Translations under genes and position numbers: made by a program
Source of the DNA: an uncultured Mucilaginibacter sp.
Lineage (GTDB): Bacteria > Bacteroidota > Bacteroidia > Sphingobacteriales > Sphingobacteriaceae
DNA: 64,000 nt
Direction: 5' to 3'
NCBI GenBank assembly: GCA_913775265.1
Contig: CAJYJH010000093.1
Coordinates: 124,001-188,000 of the forward strand
Shown here: one piece after another, positions 8,204 through 17,582 of the stretch
Numbering within the stretch: position 1 is the stretch's first letter
Layout of the letters: the number at the start of each line of letters is the position of its first letter
Notes under the pieces: model-generated
What the model saw: the letters and a program-made list of their open reading frames with translations, nothing else
Database searches by the model: none
Told to the model about the DNA's origin: nothing

Positions 8204-10016
8204 GTACGGTTGGTTAACCGTCGTTATATCGGGTTTTATTATTTTAAGTACCGCTTGCGCACAACAGCCTCCTTTGCTAACCTTGCCGACAGGTGCTGCT
8301 TATGTTACTGATGAAGCACTGACCGAGCAGTCGACCGTATTGTTTAACAACGAGCAAAACCTCGTCCCGTTACAAGATTTGGATAAAAGCACGGTTGCCA
8401 GTGTAAGGTTTACTAATGCTTATGCGCCTGTATTCGATAGTTTGCTGAATAAGTATACCCGTGTACAAAATTTCAACGGCTTAACTTATAGCTCAGTAGA
8501 TAAGCTAACGGACGATTTGAAGCTGTACAACACCATTATATTACAGCTAACCGATATTGATCTTAATAATACCCAACTGCTCAATTTTATTACCATGAAT
8601 GATAAGGTTAAAAAGCTGGTGGTAGTATATTGGGGTAGCGGTATTGCGCTGAACAAGTTAGATGTGGTAACCACACCGGTGATCTGGTGCTCACGTATTT
8701 CGCCAGTAGCCTCCGCTTATGCGGCGCAAGCTGTTTTTGGTGGCGTAGCTATTACGCATAAACTACAAAACGGTGCATCGGCGAAATACACTGCGGGTTC
8801 AGGATTTTTAACCGCCAAAACACGTTTGCAATATACCGTGCCTGAGGCGGCCGGCATCAAAACCGAAAATTTAGCCGCTGTTGATATCATTGCCCGCGAA
8901 GCGCTTAACGATCAGGCGACGCCTGGTTTTACCGTATTAGTAGCTAAAGATGGTAAAGTGATTTTGAACAAAGCTTACGGTTACCATACTTATGATAAAA
9001 GTCAGCCCGACAAGATCACTGATATATTTGATATTGCCTCGGTAACCAAAATATCAGCCACTACTATGGAGGTGATGAGGCTGGTGGAGCAGGGAAAACT
9101 TAACCTCGACTCAACCGTGGGTAGTTACCTGGCCTTGGCCCGCAATACCAATAAAAACAACATTAAGGTGCGCGACCTGATGCTGCACCAGGCCGGTCTT
9201 ATCCCATACATCCCGTTTTACGAGCGTATTAAGGCTACCGATCATAGTCCCGACTCGTCTGCCGCATACCCTACTAAAGTAGCCGACGGTTATTACATGC
9301 GTAAAGATTATTTTAAGGATGTGATGTGGCCACAAATGCTTAACTCGCCGTTGCGCACCCGTGGGGTATATGTTTACAGCGACCTGAGTATGTATTTCAT
9401 GAAAGAGATTGTAGAAACCGTAACGGCTACGCCTCTTAATGTTTATGTACAGGATAATTTTTACAACCCCTTAGGCATGCAAACGGCCGGCTTTTTACCC
9501 CGCAACCGTTTCAGCAAAGATCAGATTGTACCTACCGAAAATGATACTTATTTCAGGCGTACCCTTTTGACTGGCTATGTACACGATCAGGGTGCAGCAA
9601 TGGTAGGTGGGGTGTCGGGCCACGCCGGTTTGTTTGCTTCGGCTAATGATTTGGGCATACTTTTCCAGATGCTGCTGAACAAAGGCACCTATGGTGGCAT
9701 CCAGTATTTTAAACCCGAAACGGTACAGGAATTTACCGCTAAACAATCGGCGGTGAGCCGTCGCGGCTTAGGGTTCGACCGTTGGGATCCGGTTTTAAGC
9801 AAGCATTATCCGTCAGCCCTGGCATCGCCCCAAACCTATGGGCATACCGGTTATACCGGCACCTGCGTTTGGGTAGATCCGCAGTATAATCTGGTTTATG
9901 TATTCTTGTCTAACAGGGTATACCCTAAAGACTCGCAACTGCTGGTAAGCCGCCGTATTCGTCCGCGTATACAGGATGTGGTTTACGAAGCTATTGCCAA
10001 AGGTCTGCAGCCGTAA
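8190..10016 (+). CDS. lipoprotein serine hydrolase (class C beta-lactamase fold) with GH3 C-domain-like N-terminus
   Basis: A 608-residue exported protein; the N-terminus ends in a lipobox-like STAC near residue 23. Residues about 220-600 form a beta-lactamase/penicillin-binding-like esterase domain with the SxxK motif in ASVTKIS, a Tyr motif in YVYSDLSM and an HTG triad in YGHTGYTG. Residues about 40-200 resemble the C-terminal domain that follows the catalytic domain in GH3 beta-N-acetylglucosaminidases, but the GH3 catalytic domain itself is absent. Related Bacteroidota proteins fuse GH3 and serine hydrolase domains, so this could be a trimmed version. Likely a cell-wall or ester hydrolase; the substrate is unknown. 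The ATG lies inside the upstream gene. Confidence 0.85.
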   Translation: MRKNKYGWLTVVISGFIILSTACAQQPPLLTLPTGAAYVTDEALTEQSTVLFNNEQNLVPLQDLDKSTVASVRFTNAYAPVFDSLLNKYTRVQNFNGLTYSSVDKLTDDLKLYNTIILQLTDIDLNNTQLLNFITMNDKVKKLVVVYWGSGIALNKLDVVTTPVIWCSRISPVASAYAAQAVFGGVAITHKLQNGASAKYTAGSGFLTAKTRLQYTVPEAAGIKTENLAAVDIIAREALNDQATPGFTVLVAKDGKVILNKAYGYHTYDKSQPDKITDIFDIASVTKISATTMEVMRLVEQGKLNLDSTVGSYLALARNTNKNNIKVRDLMLHQAGLIPYIPFYERIKATDHSPDSSAAYPTKVADGYYMRKDYFKDVMWPQMLNSPLRTRGVYVYSDLSMYFMKEIVETVTATPLNVYVQDNFYNPLGMQTAGFLPRNRFSKDQIVPTENDTYFRRTLLTGYVHDQGAAMVGGVSGHAGLFASANDLGILFQMLLNKGTYGGIQYFKPETVQEFTAKQSAVSRRGLGFDRWDPVLSKHYPSALASPQTYGHTGYTGTCVWVDPQYNLVYVFLSNRVYPKDSQLLVSRRIRPRIQDVVYEAIAKGLQP

Positions 10017-10093
10017 TTTTGTAGTGCAAGATTGTTTTGGTTTATGTGGTTGCAGATAAGTAACTTACGGCCATTATAAACCTGTAAAATCTT

Positions 10094-10501
10094 ATGCAAA
10101 ACTTAACTATACCTCAGGGTCACCAGCAAGTAATGCCTTACCTCATTGTAAAAAATGCGGCAGGCTTTTTCGAATTTATGCAGGCCGTTTTTGGCGCTAC
10201 CGAAAAAGTGAAGGTGATGCGGGATGAGTATAGTATTATGCATGCCGAAATGAATTTAGGCAACAGCACCATAATGTTTGCCGATGCCACCAATGAGTTT
10301 CCGGTACAAACGGCGGGTTTGTTTATTTATGTAGATGATTGCGATGCTGTATACCTAAAAGCCTTAAGTCTGAACGCAAAAAGTATTATGTCTCCCGCCG
10401 ACCAGGATTATGGTCGCAGTGCGGGCATTGCTGATCCTCATGGTAATACCTGGTGGATAACTTCGGCTAAGCAAAAGGTAGACCTGCAGCCTATCGCATA
10501 A
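10094..10501 (+). CDS. VOC family protein (PhnB/glyoxalase-like)
   Basis: A 135-residue protein of the vicinal-oxygen-chelate superfamily. It has the MPYLIVKNAAGFFEFMQ start, the central HAEMNLGNSTIMFAD and the terminal GRSAGIADPHGNTWWI motif typical of PhnB-like members. The family includes glyoxalases, dioxygenases and antibiotic-binding proteins, and this subgroup has no firm function. It is a small stand-alone gene that converges with the zinc-ribbon gene, overlapping it by 11 bases at the 3' ends. Confidence 0.88.
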   Translation: MQNLTIPQGHQQVMPYLIVKNAAGFFEFMQAVFGATEKVKVMRDEYSIMHAEMNLGNSTIMFADATNEFPVQTAGLFIYVDDCDAVYLKALSLNAKSIMSPADQDYGRSAGIADPHGNTWWITSAKQKVDLQPIA

Positions 10502-10700
10502 ACCAATGAATGTAGCCGCAACTGCTGCATACAAAACAAGTGGCTGTTTCATCTGTCCATTCCAAATTTAGTATTGTTCTTGTTGGGCTATGCAGCTGTT
10601 CTTTGCGGGTGTAAAAGCTATCATTCTTGCAAAACATGCAAACTAATTTAATGCCGTCAATTTCGTACTGCTTTGGTTTTTCTGCCGAAAATAATCCCAT
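10491..10700 (-). CDS. small zinc-ribbon protein
   Basis: A 69-residue protein with two CxxC knuckles, CMFCKND near residue 21 and CSSCGYIHWF near residue 58 (preceded by a further Cys in CFVC), the arrangement of a treble-clef or zinc-ribbon fold. Such small proteins are annotated as nucleic-acid-binding zinc ribbons; the binding partner is not known. A TATATTCG sequence a short way upstream on the minus strand is a near match to the -7 box. The ATG start is supported by the compact fold beginning almost at once. Confidence 0.75.
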   Translation of the reverse strand: MGLFSAEKPKQYEIDGIKLVCMFCKNDSFYTRKEQLHSPTRTILNLEWTDETATCFVCSSCGYIHWFMR

Positions 10701-10903
10701 AGGTTTTTGGTTTAGATTGTTCGAATATAGTGTTATTTCTATGCTTTGTAATATTTGTGATAGAGTGTAGATAAAGACCCTTCCTCATCCCTAAACTTTA
10801 CATGGGTTTAACACATTTGCCGTAAAATGCTGTTAAACTTGCGGGCATGAAACCACCGCAATGTCTTGGTAGCTTCATTCAAACTTAAATCTAATTCATT
10901 TAC

Positions 10904-12055
10904 ATGAAAATTGGCATAGTTTGCTATCCAACCTTTGGGGGTAGCGGTGTTGTAGCTACCGAATTGGGTAAAGGCCTGGCCGATCGCGGTCACCAAGTGC
11001 ATTTTGTTACTTATAACCAACCGGTGCGCCTCGACTTTTTCTCTGAAAACTTATTTTATCACGAGGTAGCGGTAAGCAAATATCCTTTGTTTGAGTATCC
11101 GCCTTATGAGTTGGCTTTGGCCAGCCGCCTGGTTGATGTGGTAAGGTTTGAAAAACTGGATGTATTGCACGTACATTATGCTATCCCGCACGCCTCTGCA
11201 GCCTTTATGGCTAAGCAAATTCTGGCTACTTATGGTATTCATATTCCGGTAATTACTACGCTGCATGGTACTGATATTACATTAGTAGGTAATGATCGTA
11301 CTTATAAGCCGGTTGTTACTTTCTCTATCAATCAAAGTGATGGTGTAACCTCGGTTTCAGAACACCTAAAGCAGGATACTTACCGCTATTTCGACATTAC
11401 TAAAGATATCAAGGTAATTACCAATTTTATTGACCTGAGCCGGTTTAGCCATACACCTAAAGAGCACTTTAAAAAAGCCATAGCACCCGAAGGAGAAAAA
11501 ATTCTGGTACATACCTCCAACTTCAGGCGGGTAAAACGTACACCCGATGTAATCCGGATTTTTGCCAAAGTAAATGCCCGTATACCCTCAAAACTATTGA
11601 TGGTGGGTGATGGGCAGGACAGGCCGGAGTGTGAGCAACTGGCGCGCGATTTAGGCGTAAGCCACAATGTGCGCTTTTTAGGCAAGCAGGATGCCGTTGA
11701 AGAAATTATGTCGGTTTCTGATTTGTTTTTGATGCCGTCGCAGTCCGAAAGTTTTGGTTTAGCCGCGTTAGAGGCGATGGCTTGCCGTGTGCCTGTCATC
11801 AGTAGTAACGCTGGCGGATTGCCCGAACTGAACGTAGAAGGCTACACCGGCTTTTTGCGCGATGTAACCGACTTGGATGGTATGGCCGACCAAGCCGTTT
11901 ATATTTTAGAGGATGAAGAGCGACTGAATACATTTAAGGAGAATGCGCTCAACCATGCCCGTAAGTTTGATTTAGCCACTATTTTACCACAATACGAAAG
12001 CTTTTATATGGAGGTGATTGCCAAGAGCAATCTATTCAATGAAAATATAGACTGA
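10904..12055 (+). CDS. bshA: N-acetyl-alpha-D-glucosaminyl L-malate synthase
   Basis: GT4-family glycosyltransferase that joins GlcNAc from UDP-GlcNAc to L-malate, the first step of bacillithiol synthesis. The 383-residue length is right for BshA. Family features seen are the opening MKIGIVCYPTFGGSGVVATELG with its glycine loop, HVHYAIPHA, TTLHGTDIT, the GDGQDRPECE nucleotide site region and the ESFGLAALEAMAC motif of GT4 enzymes. bshB and bshC are not in the window. It stands alone in its neighbourhood. Together with the ergothioneine genes at 25-27 kb it suggests that the cell makes two low-molecular-weight thiols. Confidence 0.94.
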   Translation: MKIGIVCYPTFGGSGVVATELGKGLADRGHQVHFVTYNQPVRLDFFSENLFYHEVAVSKYPLFEYPPYELALASRLVDVVRFEKLDVLHVHYAIPHASAAFMAKQILATYGIHIPVITTLHGTDITLVGNDRTYKPVVTFSINQSDGVTSVSEHLKQDTYRYFDITKDIKVITNFIDLSRFSHTPKEHFKKAIAPEGEKILVHTSNFRRVKRTPDVIRIFAKVNARIPSKLLMVGDGQDRPECEQLARDLGVSHNVRFLGKQDAVEEIMSVSDLFLMPSQSESFGLAALEAMACRVPVISSNAGGLPELNVEGYTGFLRDVTDLDGMADQAVYILEDEERLNTFKENALNHARKFDLATILPQYESFYMEVIAKSNLFNENID

Positions 12056-12127
12056 TGCCATAAGTAAGTCCTGCAAACAAGCTTGGCAGGATTTATGTTT
12101 ACGGGTAACAACATCTATACTTAACAT

Positions 12128-12610
12128 ATGAAACGAATTTTTGAAATTATTGTGATGGCCGTAGTTATTGGCCTCACTGTAGTGAGTTGTTCAACTCAAA
12201 ATGCTGCTACTGGTGTATCTAATGTTGGCCGTGGTAAATTTACCGGTACCTGGACTCTAAACAATGTGAGCTACGACGGCTTAGTAGAAAGCGCCGTGTC
12301 AAATGTATTTGATCAGGCTAAGCCATCTGCTTTTGTGGGCAGTACTTGGAAATTAACTAACAGTGGCAATGGTATTTATACTTTAAATAACGGAACCTCG
12401 CAAACAATCTACTGGTCAGTAAATAATGCTGATGCTAACGGACAGATGTTCCAGTTTAAAAAGATTTACGAGGGTGATAAGGCCAAAAACGTACAGCAAG
12501 GTTACCAGTTAATGGTAAGCAGCAATGATGGTAATAATATGATCCTGAAATCGCCGGTAAGCATTGGCAATGGTACGGGTTACATTGTGTACTCATTCAG
12601 CAAGCAATAA
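12128..12610 (+). CDS. lipocalin-like lipoprotein
   Basis: A 160-residue exported protein with a lipoprotein signal (IGLTVVSC, Cys near residue 21). The mature part has the look of a small beta-barrel: GKFTGTWTLNNVSYDG at the start, as in lipocalin-like domains of Bacteroidota, then repeated short beta strands. No catalytic residues are evident. It is probably monocistronic: it starts 72 bases after bshA and is followed by a good terminator. The function is unknown; binding of a small hydrophobic molecule is only a fold-based guess. Confidence 0.78.
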   Translation: MKRIFEIIVMAVVIGLTVVSCSTQNAATGVSNVGRGKFTGTWTLNNVSYDGLVESAVSNVFDQAKPSAFVGSTWKLTNSGNGIYTLNNGTSQTIYWSVNNADANGQMFQFKKIYEGDKAKNVQQGYQLMVSSNDGNNMILKSPVSIGNGTGYIVYSFSKQ

Positions 12611-12658
12611 GGTAATGGACTTTTAAGAAATCTATTGTTTGTAACGTGATTTTATTGG

Positions 12659-12695
12659 TATCCCGGTTAAGCATTCAATCGGGATATTTTGTTTG
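12659..12695 (+). terminator. rho-independent terminator of the lipocalin-like gene
   Basis: Left arm TATCCCGGTT and right arm AATCGGGATA form a 10-bp stem with one G-T pair and an 8-base loop, followed by TTTTGTTTG. It lies 49 bases after the stop codon. Confidence 0.75.
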
Positions 12696-12896
12696 TATAA
12701 TATTCGTTTTGGTACTGGTTGTTGATACTTAAATATTGGATGATTTGAATAAATCCAGATTTTGCGTAGCGCAGGGACAAATTTTTATAAGCGTGCCTTT
12801 ACTGTATTTGCAATCTGGCTTACAACAGGATAAATAACTCCCGGAAATTATTATTCAAAAATTTAAAACAATGTTTTTTTATTCATGAAAAATTCC

Positions 12897-12904
12897 TATT
12901 ATTG
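12897..12904 (+). promoter_or_regulatory. candidate -7 promoter box of rplS
   Basis: TATTATTG matches seven of eight positions of TAnnTTTG. Transcription would start near 12910, at the foot of the leader hairpin described in the next entry. Confidence 0.35.
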
Positions 12905-12909
12905 CAGTC

Positions 12910-12932
12910 CGATTTTTAGGGGCTAAAAATCG
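12910..12932 (+). promoter_or_regulatory. rplS mRNA leader hairpin
   Basis: CGATTTTTAG and CTAAAAATCG form a perfect 10-bp stem around a GGG loop, ending 18 bases before the rplS ATG. There is no U-tract, so it is not a terminator. Ribosomal protein genes often carry leader structures for autoregulation; here that is inference from position and symmetry. Confidence 0.45.
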
Positions 12933-12950
12933 CATTAAGAGCTTAAAATC

Positions 12951-13298
12951 ATGGATTTAGTAAAATTTGTTGAAGAGCAGTCAGTTGAAAAAAAGCAAGT
13001 TCCTGAATTTAAATCAGGCGACACTGTAACTGTACACTATAAAATCAGAGAAGGTAACAAAGAGCGTGTGCAGCTATACCAAGGTGTAGTTATTCAACGT
13101 AACAGCGCTGGCAGCACTGAAACCTTTACCGTACGTAAAGTATCAAACGGTATTGGTGTTGAGCGTATTTTTCCTATCAACTCTCCAAACATCGATAAAA
13201 TCGAGGTAAACAGCCGTGGTAAAGTACGTCGTGCAAAATTATTCTATCTGCGCGAACTTACCGGTAAAGCTGCTCGTATCAAATCAAAACGCGTTTAA
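12951..13298 (+). CDS. rplS: 50S ribosomal protein L19
   Basis: Large-subunit protein that sits at the 30S-50S interface. The 115-residue sequence is normal for the family, with the conserved [41 protein letters not shown] and [16 protein letters not shown] segments. In many bacteria rplS follows trmD; here it stands alone with its own probable promoter, leader hairpin and terminator, a common arrangement in this phylum. Confidence 0.98.
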   Translation: MDLVKFVEEQSVEKKQVPEFKSGDTVTVHYKIREGNKERVQLYQGVVIQRNSAGSTETFTVRKVSNGIGVERIFPINSPNIDKIEVNSRGKVRRAKLFYLRELTGKAARIKSKRV

Positions 13299-13332
13299 GT
13301 TTTATCTGATACTTACCTCCAGGGTAATATAC

Positions 13333-13367
13333 AAATCCCGGTAGCTGATAAAGGTGCCGGGATTTTT
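13333..13367 (+). terminator. rho-independent terminator of rplS
   Basis: AAATCCCGG pairs with CCGGGATTT around an approximately 13-base middle, followed by further Ts. It lies 35 bases after the rplS stop. Confidence 0.8.
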
Positions 13368-13627
13368 GTGCTTATTATTTAGTGTGCCGTTTTTCTCTTT
13401 CGGCCAATCCTTTGGCATTCTTATCATTTTGGTAGCACTAAGTTCGCTACCTTATTGTGACAGCCAGTAAACTAAGCTCTGTCATGTTTCCTTTATCGTT
13501 GGGTAGAATATGAGGGAAGAATTGTATCCACCACTCGAAAACGCGCTGCGATAAATTCGCTGACATACCCTGTAAAGGATATTTAGCTGGAATGTGGTTG
13601 AGTTAATCAGCAAAAATTATTAAATGT
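13368..13627. other. intergenic region with no recognised feature
   Basis: No open frame, strong hairpin or promoter consensus stands out between the rplS terminator and the GNAT gene. Confidence 0.35.
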
Positions 13628-14116
13628 ATGGAGCAGGCAAACAGGTTTGGCAAAAGCCAAGAGGTAGAGATTGTAGATTATCACCCTCAATACAAACAGG
13701 CTTTTAAAGATTTAAACGAAGAGTGGATCACGGCTTACTTTAAAATGGAAGCATCGGATTATAAAGCATTAGATCATCCTGACGAATATATTTTGAACAA
13801 GGGCGGATACATTTTAATTGCCCTGAACCATGACGAGCCGGTTGGTGCTTGTGCGCTTATTAAAATGGAGAACGAAACCTTTGAGTTAGCTAAAATGGCG
13901 GTATTGCCCAAAGTTAAAGGCAAGGGTATCGGTTTGCAATTAGGTAACGCGGCCATCAGTAAAGCACGTGAGGCAGGAGCTAAGCAATTATACCTGGAAA
14001 GTAACACCATTTTACAGCCGGCTATAAACTTGTATTACAAACTAGGTTTTACTAAAATTACCGGTATCCCATCGCCTTACGAGCGTTGCGACATTCAAAT
14101 GGGGCTTGTGCTATAA
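13628..14116 (+). CDS. GNAT family N-acetyltransferase
   Basis: A 162-residue acetyl-CoA-dependent acyltransferase fold. Motif A, the pyrophosphate-binding loop, is seen as KVKGKGIGLQLG near residue 99, preceded by the ELAKMAVLP strand; motif B follows with LYLESNTILQPAINLYYKLGF, of which the NLYYKLGF end is very typical. The acceptor substrate cannot be read from the sequence. The gene has no close partner on the same strand; AsmA follows after 138 bases. Confidence 0.88.
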   Translation: MEQANRFGKSQEVEIVDYHPQYKQAFKDLNEEWITAYFKMEASDYKALDHPDEYILNKGGYILIALNHDEPVGACALIKMENETFELAKMAVLPKVKGKGIGLQLGNAAISKAREAGAKQLYLESNTILQPAINLYYKLGFTKITGIPSPYERCDIQMGLVL

Positions 14117-14254
14117 TCATTAATTTCAGGTTCGCTACAAGGTAAAACCCCTTGTGAATAGCATCACTATGAGGAAAGTATTACAAGTTTGACCTGTAAG
14201 CAGCTATACTAAAACAAATCTAAACCTTTTAGGCTTCTTACATAAAATTAGAAG

Positions 14255-16705
14255 ATGCCCAAATGGTTAAAGGTGCTGCTCAAAGTGGTGGCCGGTATAT
14301 TCCTGTTATTTATTCTGCTGTCGGTAGGTCTGTTTATTTACGTTAATACCCATAAGGAAAAAGTATTAACGCTGATAACGGGTACCTTGAATAAAAATCT
14401 GGATGGCAAACTCACTATAGGCGATATAGAAACTACTTTTTTTAAGGGCTTTCCGGGTATATCCGTTTCACTTAGAAATGTGTCTATCCGCGATAAGCGC
14501 TGGGCCGAGCACCGCCATACGCTGTTAGATGCTAAAGATTTTGATGTATCTATAAATACCGCTGCGTTGTTGCGCGGTGCTATACGCATCAGTAATATTG
14601 AAATCAGCAATGCTGTTATTGATTTGTATAAAGATAGTACAGGCTACAGCAATACGTCAGTATTTAAAAAGAAGAACAAACAGCCTGAAAAGAAAACCGA
14701 TGACAAAGACGATAGCGGAAGCTCGGCTGAGTTTGGTAAATTCTCGTTGAGTAAAGTCAGCTTTGCGGTTAACAACCAGAAAAGCAGCAAATTATTCCAG
14801 TTTTATATTAACCGGTTGGATGGTAAAATGAATTATCCTGATTCGGGCTGGAGGGCCGATCTGCAATTAAACGTGCTGGCAAAGAGTTTGGCATTCAATA
14901 CCAATAAAGGCAGCTTTATTAAAGATAAAGTAGTTAGCGGGCAAATGATAGCCGGTTACAACGAAAACACGGAAAAAATCAACGTCACTTCGAAAGGGTT
15001 AAATATTGGTGAAGATCCGTTTCAAATTAACGCCTTGTTTGATACCGGGAAAAAGGAAACCATGTTTTCTATTAATATAGTAGCCAATCAAATTACCTGG
15101 CGTAATGCTTCGGCATTATTGGCGGCTAACATCACTAAAACCCTCAACAAGTTTAATCTGGCTAAGCCAATTGATATCAAGGCCGAAATAAAAGGCAGCT
15201 TGGGTGGCGGCGATCCTTACCTACATGTAATAGGCGACATCAAGAATAATAAACTGATGATTCCGGGTGCTGCTATTGATAGTTGCAGTTTTACCGGAGA
15301 GTTTACAAATCATGTGGCGGCCAACAAGGGTTACGATGATGCTAATTCGGCTATTAGATTGTTTAAGTTTACCGGCCGTTACAACCACATTCCGTTTTTA
15401 ATTGATACAGGCAGTATTCTTAACCTGGAGAAACCTATTGCTACCGGAAATTTTGATGCCCATTTCCCTTTAGCTAACCTTAATTATACATTTACTGATA
15501 TCGCCAAATTTACAGGAGGCAACGCAGATATTAAACTGCGTTACAAGGCTGATATCGTGAACTTAAAGCTTAACAAGCCGGTAATTGCCGGGGTGATTGC
15601 CTTTAAAAACGCAAGCGCTGTTTATTTACCACGTAATTTGCCTTTCAAAAATGCTTCGCTTTCGCTCAATTTTGTAAAGGACGATTTAATTTTAGATAAC
15701 ATTAAACTGCAAAGTGGGCGTAGTGTAGTGATGATGGAAGGCAGGGTAAATAACTTTTTGAATTTGTATTATGATGCACCGGAAAAGATATTGCTCACCT
15801 GGAAAATCACCAGTCCAGAATTGCGTTTGGCAGAATTCCTAAGCTTTTTATCAGCTCGTAAGCAGGTAAGCAAGCGTCCCGAAGCACGAAGGACTAACTC
15901 TGCAGGCAACAGCCCGAACGTAATTGACCAATTAGGTACCGTGCTTAACAAAGGCAATGCACAAATGCATCTGGCTGTTGCTAAAGTATATTATCGCAAG
16001 TTTTTGGCTACTGATGTTCACGCTGATTTGTTAACTACTAATGATGGTATAACTCTGAAAGACGTGCGCCTTAAAACATCCGGCGGTTACATGAATTTAA
16101 ACGGGCATTTAACACAAGGCAGTGGCAACCTGAATAGGTTTGATTTAAATACCGCGGTGATCAATGTAAATATGCGGGAGTTTTTCAAGTCGTTTGATAA
16201 TTTCGGCTTACAGTCGCTTACCTACAAAAATCTTCAGGGCTTCTTATCAGCCAAAGCTAAAATTAACGGCGGCGTTACCGATGCCGGAGATTTGTCGCCA
16301 CGTTCGGTACACGGTATTGTGGATGTGAGTCTGAGGCAGGCCTCTTTGTTAAACTTCGACCCGCTGATTAGCGTAGGCAAGTTTGCCTTTCCGTTCCGCG
16401 ACTTAAACAACATACAGATCCCTAAGCTGGATGCACGCTTTAATCTGGAAGGGGAAAAGGTGATCATCAACCCAATGAAAATCAGCTCAAGCGTACTCAA
16501 CGCTGACGTAGCCGGAGTTTACGGCTTTACCCGAGGCACTAACATTGCCTTGGATGTGCCGCTGCGTAATCCTAAAAAAGATGAAAATATTACTGATAAA
16601 GCAGAATTGGAAAAGCGCAGATTTAAAGGCATTGTATTGCACCTGTTAGCCCGCCAGGATGAAGATGGCAAACTAAAAATAGGTTGGAACAAAGACCATA
16701 AATAG
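14255..16705 (+). CDS. AsmA-like/AsmA-type bridge-like protein
   Basis: An 816-residue protein with one N-terminal membrane helix (about residues 5-30) and a long beta-rich periplasmic part. The start resembles AsmA and YhdP-like proteins: helix, then GKLTIGDIETTFFKGFPGISVSLRNVSI, a segment typical of the chorein-like N-terminus. Proteins of this family are thought to form hydrophobic grooves that carry lipids between the inner and outer membranes or to help outer-membrane assembly. A low-complexity Lys/Asp stretch occurs near residues 140-155. It converges on the PfkB gene with one base between the two stop codons. Confidence 0.82.
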   Translation: MPKWLKVLLKVVAGIFLLFILLSVGLFIYVNTHKEKVLTLITGTLNKNLDGKLTIGDIETTFFKGFPGISVSLRNVSIRDKRWAEHRHTLLDAKDFDVSINTAALLRGAIRISNIEISNAVIDLYKDSTGYSNTSVFKKKNKQPEKKTDDKDDSGSSAEFGKFSLSKVSFAVNNQKSSKLFQFYINRLDGKMNYPDSGWRADLQLNVLAKSLAFNTNKGSFIKDKVVSGQMIAGYNENTEKINVTSKGLNIGEDPFQINALFDTGKKETMFSINIVANQITWRNASALLAANITKTLNKFNLAKPIDIKAEIKGSLGGGDPYLHVIGDIKNNKLMIPGAAIDSCSFTGEFTNHVAANKGYDDANSAIRLFKFTGRYNHIPFLIDTGSILNLEKPIATGNFDAHFPLANLNYTFTDIAKFTGGNADIKLRYKADIVNLKLNKPVIAGVIAFKNASAVYLPRNLPFKNASLSLNFVKDDLILDNIKLQSGRSVVMMEGRVNNFLNLYYDAPEKILLTWKITSPELRLAEFLSFLSARKQVSKRPEARRTNSAGNSPNVIDQLGTVLNKGNAQMHLAVAKVYYRKFLATDVHADLLTTNDGITLKDVRLKTSGGYMNLNGHLTQGSGNLNRFDLNTAVINVNMREFFKSFDNFGLQSLTYKNLQGFLSAKAKINGGVTDAGDLSPRSVHGIVDVSLRQASLLNFDPLISVGKFAFPFRDLNNIQIPKLDARFNLEGEKVIINPMKISSSVLNADVAGVYGFTRGTNIALDVPLRNPKKDENITDKAELEKRRFKGIVLHLLARQDEDGKLKIGWNKDHK

Positions 16706-16706
16706 A

Positions 16707-17582
16707 TTACTGCTCGTGTTCGCTTAAAAATTGCAGTACCTGGCTTTCTGTACCCGTATACGGACCGGGGGCTGCAATTTTTAAGCTGGCAATAGCGGCT
16801 GCGAATTTTCCTGATGTTACTATATCTTTCCCCTGGTTGCGCTGGTATAAGTACCCTGCCATGTAGGTATCGCCGCAACCGGTGGCATCGGTGATTGAGG
16901 TAGGCACGTATGCCGGTATCTCATGAAACTCGCCATTGACATAAATTAATGAGCCCGCACTGCCTAAAGTAACCACTACTTCTTCTATACCCCATTCGGC
17001 TAACTGGCGTGCGCCATCGCGTATGTCGTTAATGCCGGTCAATACTTCCGATTCAAATTCATTCACTTTCAGGATGCTGATGTGCGGTAAGGCTTCCAGT
17101 TTTTCGGGCCAGTCAATAGCGTGTACTTTATAGTCGCGTACCTCGCGCAAATAGCCTTGTGCATCTAATGATACTTTGCCTTTAGTCGACAGATGTTTGA
17201 TCAAGTCTAAAGGCATATCATCAGCCAGCAATGGGCCCAAATGAAAAATGCTGGCTTCAACATCAGTGAATTGCTCAGTGCCGAAAGGTTCGGCTTTTTG
17301 GAGTACACGCTGAGTACGGTGATCCTGATTTTGCGCGTAGATGTTTTCGAAATACACAGAGTGTTCGCTCGGTAATGCAGTAACCGCTACGCCTTGTTGC
17401 TGTAGCTGGTTTACTACTGATAGTTCATCCTGTCCAACCGCTGTTACCAGACCAAGATTTACAGGCATTTGATGCAAAGCATTAGCAAAGTAAAAAGCAG
17501 TGCCTCCGGCTAGGTAGTGCTCGCCCGAAGAATTAACTACTTTATCTTTTGTAATATGACCAACGCAACAAATATTGAACAT
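16707..17582 (-). CDS. PfkB family carbohydrate/nucleoside kinase
   Basis: A 291-residue ribokinase-fold kinase. The first motif is seen in the GEHYLAGGTAFYFANAL segment and the second, with the catalytic Asp, in DATGCGDTYMAGYL near residue 235. The family phosphorylates sugars and nucleosides such as ribose, fructose-6-phosphate, adenosine and inositol. The substrate cannot be chosen here since neighbours are unrelated. The ATG at 17582 (MFNICCVGHI) is preferred to a longer frame because the first beta strand starts there. A TATATTTA near-consensus -7 box lies about 30 bases upstream on the minus strand. Confidence 0.88.
   Translation of the reverse strand: MFNICCVGHITKDKVVNSSGEHYLAGGTAFYFANALHQMPVNLGLVTAVGQDELSVVNQLQQQGVAVTALPSEHSVYFENIYAQNQDHRTQRVLQKAEPFGTEQFTDVEASIFHLGPLLADDMPLDLIKHLSTKGKVSLDAQGYLREVRDYKVHAIDWPEKLEALPHISILKVNEFESEVLTGINDIRDGARQLAEWGIEEVVVTLGSAGSLIYVNGEFHEIPAYVPTSITDATGCGDTYMAGYLYQRNQGKDIVTSGKFAAAIASLKIAAPGPYTGTESQVLQFLSEHEQ

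Noticed and set aside
10808..11020. Minus-strand open frame of 70 codons overlapping the bshA start
   Set aside because: It lies mostly antisense to bshA, with no promoter or family signal.
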